Assembly: GCF_000009985.1 (NCBI RefSeq)
Contig: NC_007626.1
Coordinates: forward strand, 3,589,943-3,653,942
Reading direction: 5' to 3'
DNA: 64,000 nucleotides
DNA from: Paramagnetospirillum magneticum AMB-1
Lineage (GTDB): Bacteria; Pseudomonadota; Alphaproteobacteria; Rhodospirillales; Magnetospirillaceae
The notes under the pieces are model-generated. The model had not been told where the DNA came from and ran no database searches. It worked only from the letters and a program-made list of their open reading frames with translations. The position numbers and the translations under genes were made by a program. Of this stretch, positions 7,828 to 16,288 are shown in pieces (position 1 is the first letter of the stretch; every line of letters begins with the position of its first letter).

Positions 7828-9862
7828 CCAAGAATCCGTTGATGGTTAATCTCAGCCGGGCGGCCTCCTCGCCCATGATACGCGACGCGTCAAGTACCTC
7901 GGCGGCAGCAAAACCGGTTCGATTGGCGGCGTCCTGTACTCCGCCGACATTGGCAGAAACCTCGGTGGTTCCTGCTGCAGCCTGCTCGACGCTGCGAGCG
8001 ATCTCCTGGGTTGCTGCGCTCTGCTCCTCGACAGCGCTGGCAATCCCGGCGGTAATCTCGCCTACTTCGCGGATGATGGCGACGATATCTCCTATGGCCA
8101 GAACTACCTTCTCGGTCTGCTGCTGTACGGCAGAAATCTGCTGGCCTATCTCGTCGGTGGCCCGTGCCGTCTGAGTGGCAAGGTTCTTGACCTCACCCGC
8201 CACCACGGCAAAGCCCTTGCCGGCTTCGCCCGCTCGGGCGGCTTCGATGGTGGCATTGAGTGCCAGCAGGTTGGTCTGGGCGGCAATGTCATTAATCAGA
8301 ATCACAACTTCGCCGATCTTTTTGACCATACTGGCCAGGCCGGTGACCGTGCCCTGGGCCTCACCGGCCTCAGAAACTGCGGCGCCAGAGATTTCGGCCG
8401 ACCGATGAACCTGCCGACCTATCTCCTGGATTGAAGAGGTCAATTCCTCGGCAGCGGCGGCGACAGTCTGAACGTTGGCTGATGCCAGTTCAGTGGCTCC
8501 AGCGACAGTAGTTGCCCGGCCGCTAGTGTCTGAAGCCGCATCGCTCATGGCAGATGCAGTACCCTGCAGTTGTTGGGCGGCCGAAGAGACTGCCTCAACC
8601 ATACGCTCAGCCGAGCCTTGGAAGCGGTTAACCAAAGCCTCTATTGCATGGCCACGGGCCTCGCGGGAATGAGCGTCGGCCAATTGCTGCTCGGCCAAGT
8701 CGTGACCGCGCAGCATAGCGTCCTTGAATATCTGTACTGAGCGAGCCATAGCTCCCATTTCGTCACCCCGTTCGGTTCCGCCCACAATCACCGAAAAATC
8801 GTTGGCTGACAGTCGCTCCATGGTACCCACCAGTGAGCCGATGGCCGATGTCATCTGGCGCACCACAGCCCATGCCACAGCCAGCGCCACAGCCGCCGCC
8901 GCGAGCACACCGAAAATGGTTGCTCCCAGTACGCCGCGGGCGTCTGAGCTAACTTGCGAGGCCAGGGCAAGAACATCGGCGGCCATACGGTCTTCGACCG
9001 TTTTAAGGAGGTTGATCCGTTCGGTAGCGGCAGCAAACCAAGCGGGGCCTGTGACATCTCCCACATTGCCGGTGGCCGTGCTCTCCAGGCCGATCTTGCG
9101 CATACGATCCACCGTCTGAGTAGCAGGGCTGTCCAGGGTCGAACGATAAAATTCCACCTGCTCAGGCGCAGCACTGGCCTGGAATTCGGTAAGGAACTGC
9201 CTCTGCTCAGCCACGATGGATACAAAGCGCAGGTAGACGTCGGGCCCAAACTTTCCCGCAGCAAAGGCGCCAGCAGCGGTTGCTCGCTCCTGCCCGGCCT
9301 TCTCCTTGCCTTCCATCAGCTTAAGGTAGGCACCAACCATGCGTCCTACCCAGATGTCACTCGACAAGAGAGATATCTGGCTGACTACGTCCAATTGCAA
9401 CCGAATAGTCTCGGTGAAGTTGCCGAACGAGGTTCGGGCGTCAATGGAAAGCGCATCGATGGCATCGCGGGAAGTGACCAGAGCTTCATAGCGCTTGGCG
9501 GCAGCCTCAACCTTGGGAGGAAAACTGCGTCCAAGCGCCGTCAGGTCGATGCTGGACACCGAGCGTTCGAGCTTGGCACGGGCCTCATCGGTCAACTTGC
9601 GCTGTGCCTTTAGCTCGTCGCGAAATTTTTCGCCCTTGCTCCCGATGAACACCGCCGAGGTACCGCGCTCCTTCTGCACTTCGTGCACTAGGGCGCTGAT
9701 GTCTGCGGTGAGCGGTGCAATGGCCGCTAGGGCTGCTGTCTCAGATACCACCCGCGCCTTGTCACTGATAACATAGGCGGCCAAGCCAAAAATTAGTGCG
9801 GCGGGAAACAGGAACGACAGGGTGATCTTTCCAGAAATCTTGAGATCAGTAAGCCGGATCAT
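7808..9862 (-). CDS. Methyl-accepting chemotaxis protein with nitrate/nitrite-sensing (NIT) domain
   Basis: 684 residues. First membrane segment at about 13-35, then a periplasmic helical domain with the NIT signature LVHEVQKERGTSAVFIGSKG at about 58, second membrane segment near 311-333, HAMP, and the cytoplasmic signalling hairpin with the highly conserved tip (AARAGEAGKGFAVVAGEV) near 540. NIT domains are known from nitrate/nitrite sensors such as NasR; the ligand here is inferred. It heads the unit that continues with the hybrid kinase, the REC-EAL protein and bacteriohemerythrin, suggesting linked control of motility and cyclic-di-GMP. The start ATG follows AGGGGG-type purines. Confidence 0.93.
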   Translation of the reverse strand: MIRLTDLKISGKITLSFLFPAALIFGLAAYVISDKARVVSETAALAAIAPLTADISALVHEVQKERGTSAVFIGSKGEKFRDELKAQRKLTDEARAKLERSVSSIDLTALGRSFPPKVEAAAKRYEALVTSRDAIDALSIDARTSFGNFTETIRLQLDVVSQISLLSSDIWVGRMVGAYLKLMEGKEKAGQERATAAGAFAAGKFGPDVYLRFVSIVAEQRQFLTEFQASAAPEQVEFYRSTLDSPATQTVDRMRKIGLESTATGNVGDVTGPAWFAAATERINLLKTVEDRMAADVLALASQVSSDARGVLGATIFGVLAAAAVALAVAWAVVRQMTSAIGSLVGTMERLSANDFSVIVGGTERGDEMGAMARSVQIFKDAMLRGHDLAEQQLADAHSREARGHAIEALVNRFQGSAERMVEAVSSAAQQLQGTASAMSDAASDTSGRATTVAGATELASANVQTVAAAAEELTSSIQEIGRQVHRSAEISGAAVSEAGEAQGTVTGLASMVKKIGEVVILINDIAAQTNLLALNATIEAARAGEAGKGFAVVAGEVKNLATQTARATDEIGQQISAVQQQTEKVVLAIGDIVAIIREVGEITAGIASAVEEQSAATQEIARSVEQAAAGTTEVSANVGGVQDAANRTGFAAAEVLDASRIMGEEAARLRLTINGFLGEIRAA

Positions 9863-10225
9863 GTAATCCCCCTGTTATTATTTTAGGCATTAGGCATTAT
9901 CATCATTATTGGCGCCTATTTGCTTACCGTAGTTCGCGGGATACCATTTCAATGGCACAGAGGTGCCTGGCGCGTCGCTCTATCCAAAAAGATAGGGGCA
10001 ACAAATGATCCGCGTTACCACTACTACGCCACGGAAAGCCGCCACTGAATTGGTCGCCAAGTGAATTTCAGGCAAAGCACCCTTTGTTCCACCCACTCAA
10101 AAGTGGTAGGCGACATATACCTTATGGTAATTTTTTGCATTTTTCAAATGGATGAGTTAGGAAATTTCATTACGCTGTAATTCGTCACATTTAAAACGGC
10201 TCAAGCCAAACCGTCAAAATGTGGG
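9863..10225. other. Non-coding stretch holding the chemoreceptor promoter
   Basis: About 360 bp between the NIT chemoreceptor start and the left end of the IS3-family element. It contains a repeated AGGCATT (about 9883-9897), a small hairpin GGCAC-AGAG-GTGCC at 9954-9967, and AT-rich DNA near 10130-10160. The promoter of the four-gene signalling unit must lie here, but no consensus can be named. No gene is seen. Confidence 0.5.
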
Positions 10226-10295
10226 GGTAATCCCCCCTGGAAATGAGGGGATCGGAACGTAGAATTTTCTCGGTCAGCGGAACGAGGAGATTCGG

Positions 10296-10559
10296 ATGAA
10301 GAAGAGCCGTTTCACGGATGCCCAGATCATGGCGATCCTGCGCCAGGCGGAGGACGGCATCCCGGTGCTCAACCTGTGCCGCGAGCACCAGATGAGTAGC
10401 GCGACCTTTTACAAATGGCGGGCCAAGTACGGGGGCATGGACGCATCCATGATCTCGGAGATGAAGGGCCTTGAGGACGAGAACCGGCGGCTAAAGAAGA
10501 TGTTCGCCGAGCTCAGCCTGCAGAACGAGTTGTTGCGCGAGGCCCTTGGAAAAAAATAG
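10296..10559 (+). CDS. IS3-family transposase OrfA
   Basis: 87 residues, MKKSRFTDAQIMAILRQAEDG, a typical IS3/IS407 OrfA with an N-terminal helix-turn-helix (LCREHQMSSATFYKWRAKYGG) for end binding and a C-terminal leucine-zipper-like helix (EDENRRLKKMFAELSLQNELL) for multimerisation. GAGGAG precedes the start. It ends just after a seven-A run that allows a -1 shift into orfB. Confidence 0.93.
   Translation: MKKSRFTDAQIMAILRQAEDGIPVLNLCREHQMSSATFYKWRAKYGGMDASMISEMKGLEDENRRLKKMFAELSLQNELLREALGKK
10550..10556 (+). promoter_or_regulatory. Programmed -1 frameshift site (A7) between orfA and orfB
   Basis: Seven consecutive A residues form A-AAA-AAA in the orfA frame immediately before its TAG. 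After a -1 slip the ribosome reads ATA GCT CGG in the orfB frame, which continues open into MAETAVARRGIS. This is the usual way IS3-family elements make the OrfAB transposase. Confidence 0.75.
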
Positions 10560-10869
10560 CTCGGCCATCCCAGCGCCGGGAGATGGCCGAGACTGCGGTG
10601 GCGCGACGGGGCATCAGCATTGCCTTGGCCTGCCGGACCTTTGGGCTGAGCGAGACGTGCTATCGCTACAGCCCGAAGCTGCGTCCCGAGAACGAGGAGA
10701 TCGCCGACCTTCTGGTCGGTCTGACCACGGCCCGCAAGACCTGGGGCTTCGGTCTGTGTTTCCTGTACCTGCGCAACGTCCGGGGCCATGACTGGAACCA
10801 CAAGCGGGTCTACCGGATCGTAACCGTCCTCTGACGGCTGCCTTGTGCGGCGGGGCGAGTTGAGGCCAA

Positions 10870-11256
10870 GTGCCAAGCATTATGGTGACTTTAATGCGTG
10901 GCACGATGACCCAGGTCGAGGTGATCACGTCGGTTCAGCGCCGTCGGCGTTGGAGTGCGGCGGACAAGCAGCAGATGGTGGCGGAGTCGGCGATGCCGGG
11001 CCGGACAGTGTCCAGCGTGGCCCGGCGCCATGGGATCGCGCCACAGCAGTTGTTCACTTGGCGGCGGGAGTTGCTGGCGGCCGCTACTGGGATCGCTGAT
11101 GGTGGTTTTCTGGCGATCGCGGTTTCGGAGCCCCCGGCTGTGGTGCCGGACGATAGCGGGCGGATTGAAATCGTGCTGCCCACTGGCGTGATGGTCCGGG
11201 TGGGGCCGGAGGTGGCGACCGAGCCGTTACGCCGGGTACTGGCGGCGCTGGGATGA
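10870..11256 (+). CDS. tnpA: IS66-family TnpA (helix-turn-helix protein)
   Basis: 128 residues from a GTG; an internal ATG at 10906 (MTQVEVITSVQRRRRWS) may be the true start. The helix-turn-helix reads SAADKQQMVAESAMPGRTV followed by SVARRHGIAPQQLFTWRREL, the pattern of IS66 Orf1. The C-terminus (RIEIVLPTGVMVRVGPEV) is the usual beta end. It is required with TnpB and TnpC for IS66 transposition. The stop overlaps the tnpB start as ATGA. Confidence 0.9.
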   Translation: MPSIMVTLMRGTMTQVEVITSVQRRRRWSAADKQQMVAESAMPGRTVSSVARRHGIAPQQLFTWRRELLAAATGIADGGFLAIAVSEPPAVVPDDSGRIEIVLPTGVMVRVGPEVATEPLRRVLAALG

Positions 11257-11600
11257 TCGTGCCGCCGACGTCGACGCGGGTGTGGTTGGCTTCCGGGCAC
11301 ACCGACATGCGCAAAGGTTTTGACGGGCTGGCGATGCTGGTGCAGGCGAAGCTGTCTCGCGATCCCTTCGGCGGCCAGGTCTTCGTGTTCCGGGGGCGGC
11401 GGGGCGATCTGATCAAGGTGTTGTGGTGGGACGGCCAAGGTCTTTGCCTATTTTCCAAGCGTCTGGAGAAGGGCCGCTTCGTCTGGCCGTCGCCGGCGGA
11501 CGGCATCGTCGGGCTGACTCCGGCGCAACTCGGCATGCTGCTGGAGGGGATCGACTGGAGGATGCCGATCCGCACCTGGAAGCCGCAATCGGCGGGGTGA
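11253..11600 (+). CDS. tnpB: IS66-family TnpB (Orf2-like)
   Basis: 115 residues of the IS66 Orf2 family: VWLASGHTDMRKGFDGLA, then FVFRGRRGDLIKVLWWDGQG and LEKGRFVWPSPADG are the signature blocks. It is an accessory transposition protein of unknown biochemistry. It starts within the tnpA stop (ATGA, 11253-11256). Confidence 0.95.
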   Translation: MIVPPTSTRVWLASGHTDMRKGFDGLAMLVQAKLSRDPFGGQVFVFRGRRGDLIKVLWWDGQGLCLFSKRLEKGRFVWPSPADGIVGLTPAQLGMLLEGIDWRMPIRTWKPQSAG

Positions 11601-11687
11601 GTCATTCCCGCCACACCCGGCGGGAATCCTCACAAAATGAGGGGCTGGCGCTGGTCGGAATCTGCTTCTGACGGTAGAATCGACGGC

Positions 11688-13235
11688 ATGGTTCCAGACG
11701 CCCTGCCCACCGATATCGTCGCGCTACAGGCCATCATCGCCACCCAGGCGGATGCGTTGGCCGCCGCCCAGGCCGGCCTGATGAGCAAGACGCTGGAGGT
11801 GGAGAAGCTGCGGATCGAGCTGGCCCGTTTGCGCCGGATGCAGTTCGGCCGCTCGTCGGAGAAAATCAGCCGCGCCGCCGATCAGTTGGAGCTGATGCTG
11901 GAGGAGGTCGAATCGAGTGCCGCCGCCGCCTTGGCGCCAGCCGAGGACGGTGCGAGCGACGGCCCCGCGCCGAAGCGCAATCGTGCCCGGCGGCCGCTGC
12001 CGCCACACCTGCCGCGCACCGAGGTGGTCCACGATAGCGCCTGTACCTGCCCTTCCTGCGGCGGAGCGATGCGCAAGGTCGGCGAAGACGTCACCGAGAT
12101 CCTCGATTACGTCCCCGGCCGCTTTCAGGTGATCCGCCACATCCGGCCCGCCTATTCCTGCCGAGCCTGCGAGGGCATGGTCCAGGCGCCGATGCCCTCG
12201 ATGCCGATCGAGCGCGGTCTGCCCTCCGCCGCCTTGCTGGCCCATGTGCTGGTGTCTAAATACTGCGATCACCTGCCGCTCTACCGCCAATCGGGGATCT
12301 ATGCCCGCGATGGCGTCGATCTCGACCGTGGACTCCTGGCCGAGTGGGTCGGCAAGGCCGCCACCCTGGTCCGTCCCCTGGTGGACGCGGCCGAGGCCCA
12401 TGCCATGGCCGGCGGCCAGATCCATGGTGACGACACGCCGGTGCCCGTGCTGGCGCCGGGGATCGGCAAGACCAAAACCGGCCGATTATGGGCGTATCTG
12501 CGCGACGAGCGGCCCTGGGATGGACCGGCTCCACCCGCCGTGGCCTACCGCTACAGTCCAGACCGCAAGGGCGAGCGTCCACAGAAGCATCTCGCCGGTT
12601 TCCGTGGCCACCTCCATGCCGATGGCTATGCCGGCTTCGGCGAGTTGTACCTGGCCAAGGAGGGCAAACCACCGCCAGTGACGGAGGTCGCCTGCTGGGC
12701 GCATGTACGCCGCAAATTCCACGATGTCCATGTCGCCACCACGGCACCGATCGCCGCGGAGGCGCTGGAACGTATCGGTCGCCTGTTCGCCGTCGAGCGC
12801 GCCATTGTCGGCATCCCACCCGACCAGCGTCGCGCCATCCGACAGGTCGAGGCCTGTCCCATCATGGGAGATCTGGCAGGCTACCTCGACGCCAGCCTGA
12901 CCCGCATCTCCGGCAAAAGCGAGTTGGCCGCCGCCATCCGCTATGCCCGCTCGCGCTGGTCAGCGCTCACCCGCTATCTCGACGATGGCCACCTGGAGAT
13001 CAGCAACAACGCCGCCGAACGGGCGATGCGCCCGCTGGCACTGGGCCGAAAAAACTGGTTGTTCGCCGGCTCCGATGCCGGCGGCGACCGCGCCGCCGCC
13101 ATCTACACTCTGACCGAGACCGCCAAGCTCAACGGCCTCGACCCGGAGGCCTATCTGCGCGATGTTCTGACGCGGATTGCCGACCACCCGGTAAACCGCA
13201 TCGCCGACCTGCTGCCCTGGAACATCGCACCATGA
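11688..13235 (+). CDS. tnpC: IS66-family transposase TnpC
   Basis: 515 residues from MVPDALPTDIVALQAI; an ATG at 11637 is also in frame. Order: coiled-coil N-terminus (LEVEKLRIELARLRRMQFGRSSEK), a zinc-finger region with CTCPSCGG and CRAC, then the DDE transposase core with GGQIHGDDTPVPVL and CWAHVRRKFHDV, and a C-terminal NAAERAMRPLALGRKNWLF block. All IS66 TnpC hallmarks are present and there is no disruption. The stop overlaps the passenger start as ATGA. Confidence 0.93.
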   Translation: MVPDALPTDIVALQAIIATQADALAAAQAGLMSKTLEVEKLRIELARLRRMQFGRSSEKISRAADQLELMLEEVESSAAAALAPAEDGASDGPAPKRNRARRPLPPHLPRTEVVHDSACTCPSCGGAMRKVGEDVTEILDYVPGRFQVIRHIRPAYSCRACEGMVQAPMPSMPIERGLPSAALLAHVLVSKYCDHLPLYRQSGIYARDGVDLDRGLLAEWVGKAATLVRPLVDAAEAHAMAGGQIHGDDTPVPVLAPGIGKTKTGRLWAYLRDERPWDGPAPPAVAYRYSPDRKGERPQKHLAGFRGHLHADGYAGFGELYLAKEGKPPPVTEVACWAHVRRKFHDVHVATTAPIAAEALERIGRLFAVERAIVGIPPDQRRAIRQVEACPIMGDLAGYLDASLTRISGKSELAAAIRYARSRWSALTRYLDDGHLEISNNAAERAMRPLALGRKNWLFAGSDAGGDRAAAIYTLTETAKLNGLDPEAYLRDVLTRIADHPVNRIADLLPWNIAP

Positions 13236-13822
13236 CCGAGATTGCCCGCCTCAAGATCCAACTCGATGACATGGACCTGCCCGTGATCCGGCGGATCGAA
13301 GTGCCACTCACCATGCGTCTGGCGGATCTGCACCTTGTCATCCAGATCGCCATGGGCTGGGAAAACTATCACCTCTACGAATTCCGCGTCGGCCGCGCCG
13401 TCGCCTATGGCATTCCCGACCCGGATTGGCCGGACTCAAACACCCTCTCCGCCAAAACGGCGACCCTGGCCGATCTCCTCCTCCACCTCAAACGGAACAA
13501 AACATTCCAATACGTTTACGATTTCGGCGACGATTGGATGCATACGGTGAAACTCGAAGCTCTCGCCGAAGCCGATCCCGAGGTCAGCTATCCCCGCTTG
13601 CTGGACGCCCAAGGCGCCTGCCCGCCAGAAGACTGCGGCGGGCCCTGGGGCTACGCCCATTACCTCGAAGTCATCGCCGATCCCGACCATGAAGACCATG
13701 ACAACATGATCGAATGGCGCGGCCCCGGATTTGATCCATCGACCATCGACGAAGCCGCTATCCGCAAGGAATTCACCAAGTTTGCCAATCGGCGTAAGCG
13801 GAAACCCAAGGCAACGCCGTAG
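13232..13822 (+). CDS. IS66 passenger: plasmid pRiA4b ORF-3-like protein
   Basis: 196 residues starting MTEIARLKIQLDDMDLPVIRRIEVP. It matches the pRiA4b ORF-3-like family: VIRRIEVPLTMRLADLHLVIQ, GWENYHLYEFRVG, FQYVYDFGDDWMHTVKLE and CPPEDCGGPWGYAHYLEVI. The biochemical role of the family is unknown; members occur in several transposons. The start overlaps the tnpC stop by ATGA, and the gene ends just before the right inverted repeat, so it is a true part of the element rather than host DNA. Confidence 0.88.
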   Translation: MTEIARLKIQLDDMDLPVIRRIEVPLTMRLADLHLVIQIAMGWENYHLYEFRVGRAVAYGIPDPDWPDSNTLSAKTATLADLLLHLKRNKTFQYVYDFGDDWMHTVKLEALAEADPEVSYPRLLDAQGACPPEDCGGPWGYAHYLEVIADPDHEDHDNMIEWRGPGFDPSTIDEAAIRKEFTKFANRRKRKPKATP

Positions 13823-14465
13823 CCGTCAGAGGACGGTTACACCGGATCTATCGGGAGTTGGAGTTGAACCTGCGCATCAGGCCACGCAAGCGGCTCAAGC
13901 GCGATAAGCCCGATGAACTGGCGGTCCCCGATGCTCCCAACCAGGTCTGGTCCATGGACTTCATGGCCGACCGGCTGGAGGATGGGCGGGCTTTCAGGCT
14001 GCTTAACGTGCTTGATGATTTCAATCGCGAAGGGCTCGGCATCGAGGTGGATTTCTCGTTGCCCGCCGAACGGGTTGTGCGGACGCTGAATCGGATCATC
14101 GAATGGCGTGGCCCGCCCAAGGCCATCCGGGTCGACAACGGCCCCGAATACATCAGCGGCACGCTGGCGACATGGGCCGGGAAGCGTGGCATTGCTCTCC
14201 AACATATCCAACCCGGCAAGCCCCAGCAGAACGCCTATGTCGAGCGCTACAACCGCACGGTCCGGCATGAATGGCTGGGCCAGTTCCTTTTCGAAACTAT
14301 CCAGGAGGTGCAGGACTACGCCACGGATTGGCTATGGACCTACAACAACGACAGACCCAATATGGCCATCGGCGGCATCACACCCGCCCAGAAGCTGAAA
14401 TTGGCCGCGTGAGTTCTATGTTCCAACCCCGTTAAAAACGGGGGGATTACCTGGGTAATTGGAAG

Positions 14466-14482
14466 CGTCACCGGAGGGGTAC
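14466..14482. repeat. Possible solo IS66-type end
   Basis: CGTCACCGGAGGGGTAC closely matches the right end of the second IS66-family element in this window (CGTCACCGGAGGCGTAC, ending at 18783), with one difference over 17 bases. It lies just outside the IS3 right end with no IS66 gene attached, so it may be a relic left by an older insertion. The other end was not found. Confidence 0.35.
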
Positions 14483-14538
14483 GAAGAATCTCAGAGCAAG
14501 GGCCGCTCAAATAGATGGCCGTTACGAGGGGGATACGC

Positions 14539-15177
14539 TTATTCTGAACTCGGCTTAAATCCCGCCGTTAATAGGTTGTTCCGATAGGTCAGATGCCGAT
14601 CAAACAACTCACTGATTTCATGAAAAAATTCGTTCGATGCACTCGCGGTTAAGGTCGCATCTAAACTGTCCAATTGATCAACATAAACCCAGAACCGTTG
14701 CCAATGCGAGTGGTCATGTTGACCATCAAAAAATCTCATTACATGCTTACAGCTGCACTCTAAATTAACCATCAACTTCTCTCGAATAGCACGACCTCCC
14801 ATGGCAGAGCCTTCAATAACATACCGCATCCCAATATAATCATTTAGTGTTAATGGGGCCTTTCGGTCCCATTGGGGGACACTTGGCGTAACAAGATCAC
14901 TAACTCTTCCAAGTTCTTCAATATCTGACATCAAAAGATCACTGCGACGCGGGACATCAGTTTCCGGCACAAACTCCAAGAGCGCCCGTTCAGTTGGGGC
15001 GTGTAACGTATAAAGAGCAACTAAAATATCTCCATATACACGACACGTAAGCCCTTCTTGAATCAGATGCCGCATCAATGGATGATGGTCTATCCGGCGA
15101 TGAGCTGCTTTTGTAGAACTTCGCAAATGATCACGAAGGCCATAACGATCATCAATCCTTTCAAAGAGCTTACTCAA
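14539..15177 (-). CDS. bphO: Biliverdin-producing heme oxygenase
   Basis: 212 residues. LRSSTKAAHRRIDHHPLMRHL carries the proximal heme-ligand histidine region of bacterial heme oxygenases, and IGMRYVIEGSAMGGRAI is the conserved distal-helix glycine motif. It would open heme to biliverdin, the chromophore of the phytochrome encoded in the same operon. The ATG overlaps the stop of the CheY-like regulator as ATGA. A mobile element inside that regulator now separates the gene from its promoter, so expression may be lost or may depend on a promoter in the element. Confidence 0.88.
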   Translation of the reverse strand: MSKLFERIDDRYGLRDHLRSSTKAAHRRIDHHPLMRHLIQEGLTCRVYGDILVALYTLHAPTERALLEFVPETDVPRRSDLLMSDIEELGRVSDLVTPSVPQWDRKAPLTLNDYIGMRYVIEGSAMGGRAIREKLMVNLECSCKHVMRFFDGQHDHSHWQRFWVYVDQLDSLDATLTASASNEFFHEISELFDRHLTYRNNLLTAGFKPSSE

Positions 15178-15540
15178 GACACACCAACACCATTTAATCC
15201 TAACGCCTTCATCACGCCAGAATGTAGTTGTTTTATTGAAAAAGGCTTCTCCAGATAAACGCTGACACCGGCATTATAAGCAGATGCCTCTGATTCTTTG
15301 CCCTTATTCCCGGTAAGAAGGACTATTGGGACCGCAGGATCAATGCCATTTACCCCCCCGCGAATCCGGCGCGTACACTCCAGCCCATCCATGACTTCCA
15401 TCATCCAATCCATAATGATCAGATCAGTGTGTTCGGCTTGTAACGCATCAAGGGCCTCGGCTCCATTCGATGCCAGAGGCGGCCCCGGAAAATCGGACAG
15501 GGTGATAAGCTAATCCCGACCGACAGAAGGACGGGGTTTT

Positions 15541-15852
15541 ATGGGCAAGGTAACCAGGAAGCGGTATTCGGCCGAATTTAAGTCGAAGGTGGCCCTTGAG
15601 GCGATCAAGGGCGAGCAGACCTTGGCGGAACTGGCCGCGAAATACGAGATTCACCACACGATGATCGCGCAGTGGAAACGGCAGGCGATCGAGGGGATGT
15701 CGGCGACGTTTTCGGGCAAGTCGGAAGCGACGACTACGGGCGATCCGGCAGAGATCGAGCGGCTCCACGCGAAGATCGGCCAATTGCTGGTGGAGCGGGA
15801 TTTTTTACGGGATGCCTCTGTTCGCTTGGGCTTGATCAGAGGCGGGAAATGA
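15541..15852 (+). CDS. IS3-family transposase OrfA
   Basis: 103 residues, MGKVTRKRYSAEFKSKVALE, the classic IS3 OrfA opening. The helix-turn-helix is LAELAAKYEIHHTMIAQWKRQ and the C-terminal helix IERLHAKIGQLLVERDFLRDA is zipper-like. The stop overlaps the orfB ATG at 15849 (ATGA). This OrfA differs from that of the element at 10226, so the two IS3 elements are from different subgroups. Confidence 0.93.
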   Translation: MGKVTRKRYSAEFKSKVALEAIKGEQTLAELAAKYEIHHTMIAQWKRQAIEGMSATFSGKSEATTTGDPAEIERLHAKIGQLLVERDFLRDASVRLGLIRGGK

Positions 15853-16288
15853 TCGAGCCGCGTCGCCCGCGCCTATCGATCGTGCGTCAATGCGCGTTGC
15901 TGTCGCTGAACCGGTCGGGGGTCTATTATCGACCGGCGCCGGAGAGCCCGCTGAATCTGATGCTGATGCGTCTGATCGACGAGCAATTCCTGGAGACGCC
16001 CTATTACGGCGCCCGCCAGATGGCACGACATCTGCGGCGTCAGGGCCATGCCGTGGGACGCAAGCGGATCGGCCGGCTGATGGAGAAGATGGGCTTGTCG
16101 CCGATCTACCAGAAACCCAAGACCAGCGAGCCGCATCCGCAGCATCGGACCTATCGCTATCTGCTGAAGGGGCTGGTGATCGACCGGCCCAATCAGGTCT
16201 GGTGCTCGGACATCACCTACATCCCGATGCGCAAGGGCTTCCTGTATCGTAAGCATCCGGTGAGCACCGCAGGTGAAGACGGTTTTGC

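Larger units (their letters stand above)
10820..13840 (+). mobile_element. IS66-family element, 3021 bp, with passenger gene
   Basis: The 20-bp terminal inverted repeats are perfect: GTAACCGTCCTCTGACGGCT at 10820-10839 and its complement at 13821-13840. An 8-bp target duplication ACCGGATC flanks it (10812-10819 and 13841-13848), the size known for IS66. It holds tnpA, tnpB, tnpC and a fourth gene at the 3' end, all on the plus strand and coupled by ATGA overlaps except before tnpC. The perfect ends and intact genes suggest a recent insertion. Confidence 0.95.
10583..14412 (+). pseudogene. IS3-family transposase OrfB, split by IS66 insertion
   Basis: The first 79 codons (10583-10819, ending HKRVYRI) and the last 187 residues (from 13849, YRELELNLRIRPRKRL) are one reading frame when the IS66 element and one copy of its 8-bp duplication are removed. 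The right part holds the whole DDE core: D in VWSMDFMAD, D in IRVDNGPEY, E in NAYVERYNRT. The left part keeps only the helical N-terminus, so no active OrfAB can be made from this copy. Confidence 0.9.
10226..14451 (+). mobile_element. IS3-family element (IS407-like), interrupted by an IS66-family element
   Basis: The ends are imperfect inverted repeats of about 39 bp: both begin GGTAATCCCCCC and later share GGAAC(G/A)TAGAA. They are flanked by a 4-bp duplication TGGG at 10222-10225 and 14452-14455, as expected for the IS407 group. Subtracting the nested IS66 element and its duplicated 8 bp leaves 1197 bp, typical for the group. It carries orfA and a split orfB. It lies between the signalling operon and the phytochrome operon without breaking a recognisable gene. 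Confidence 0.9.

Noticed and set aside
9954..9967. GGCAC-AGAG-GTGCC hairpin as a sigma-54 promoter
   Set aside because: TGGCAC is present but the matching TTGC box at the required spacing is absent.
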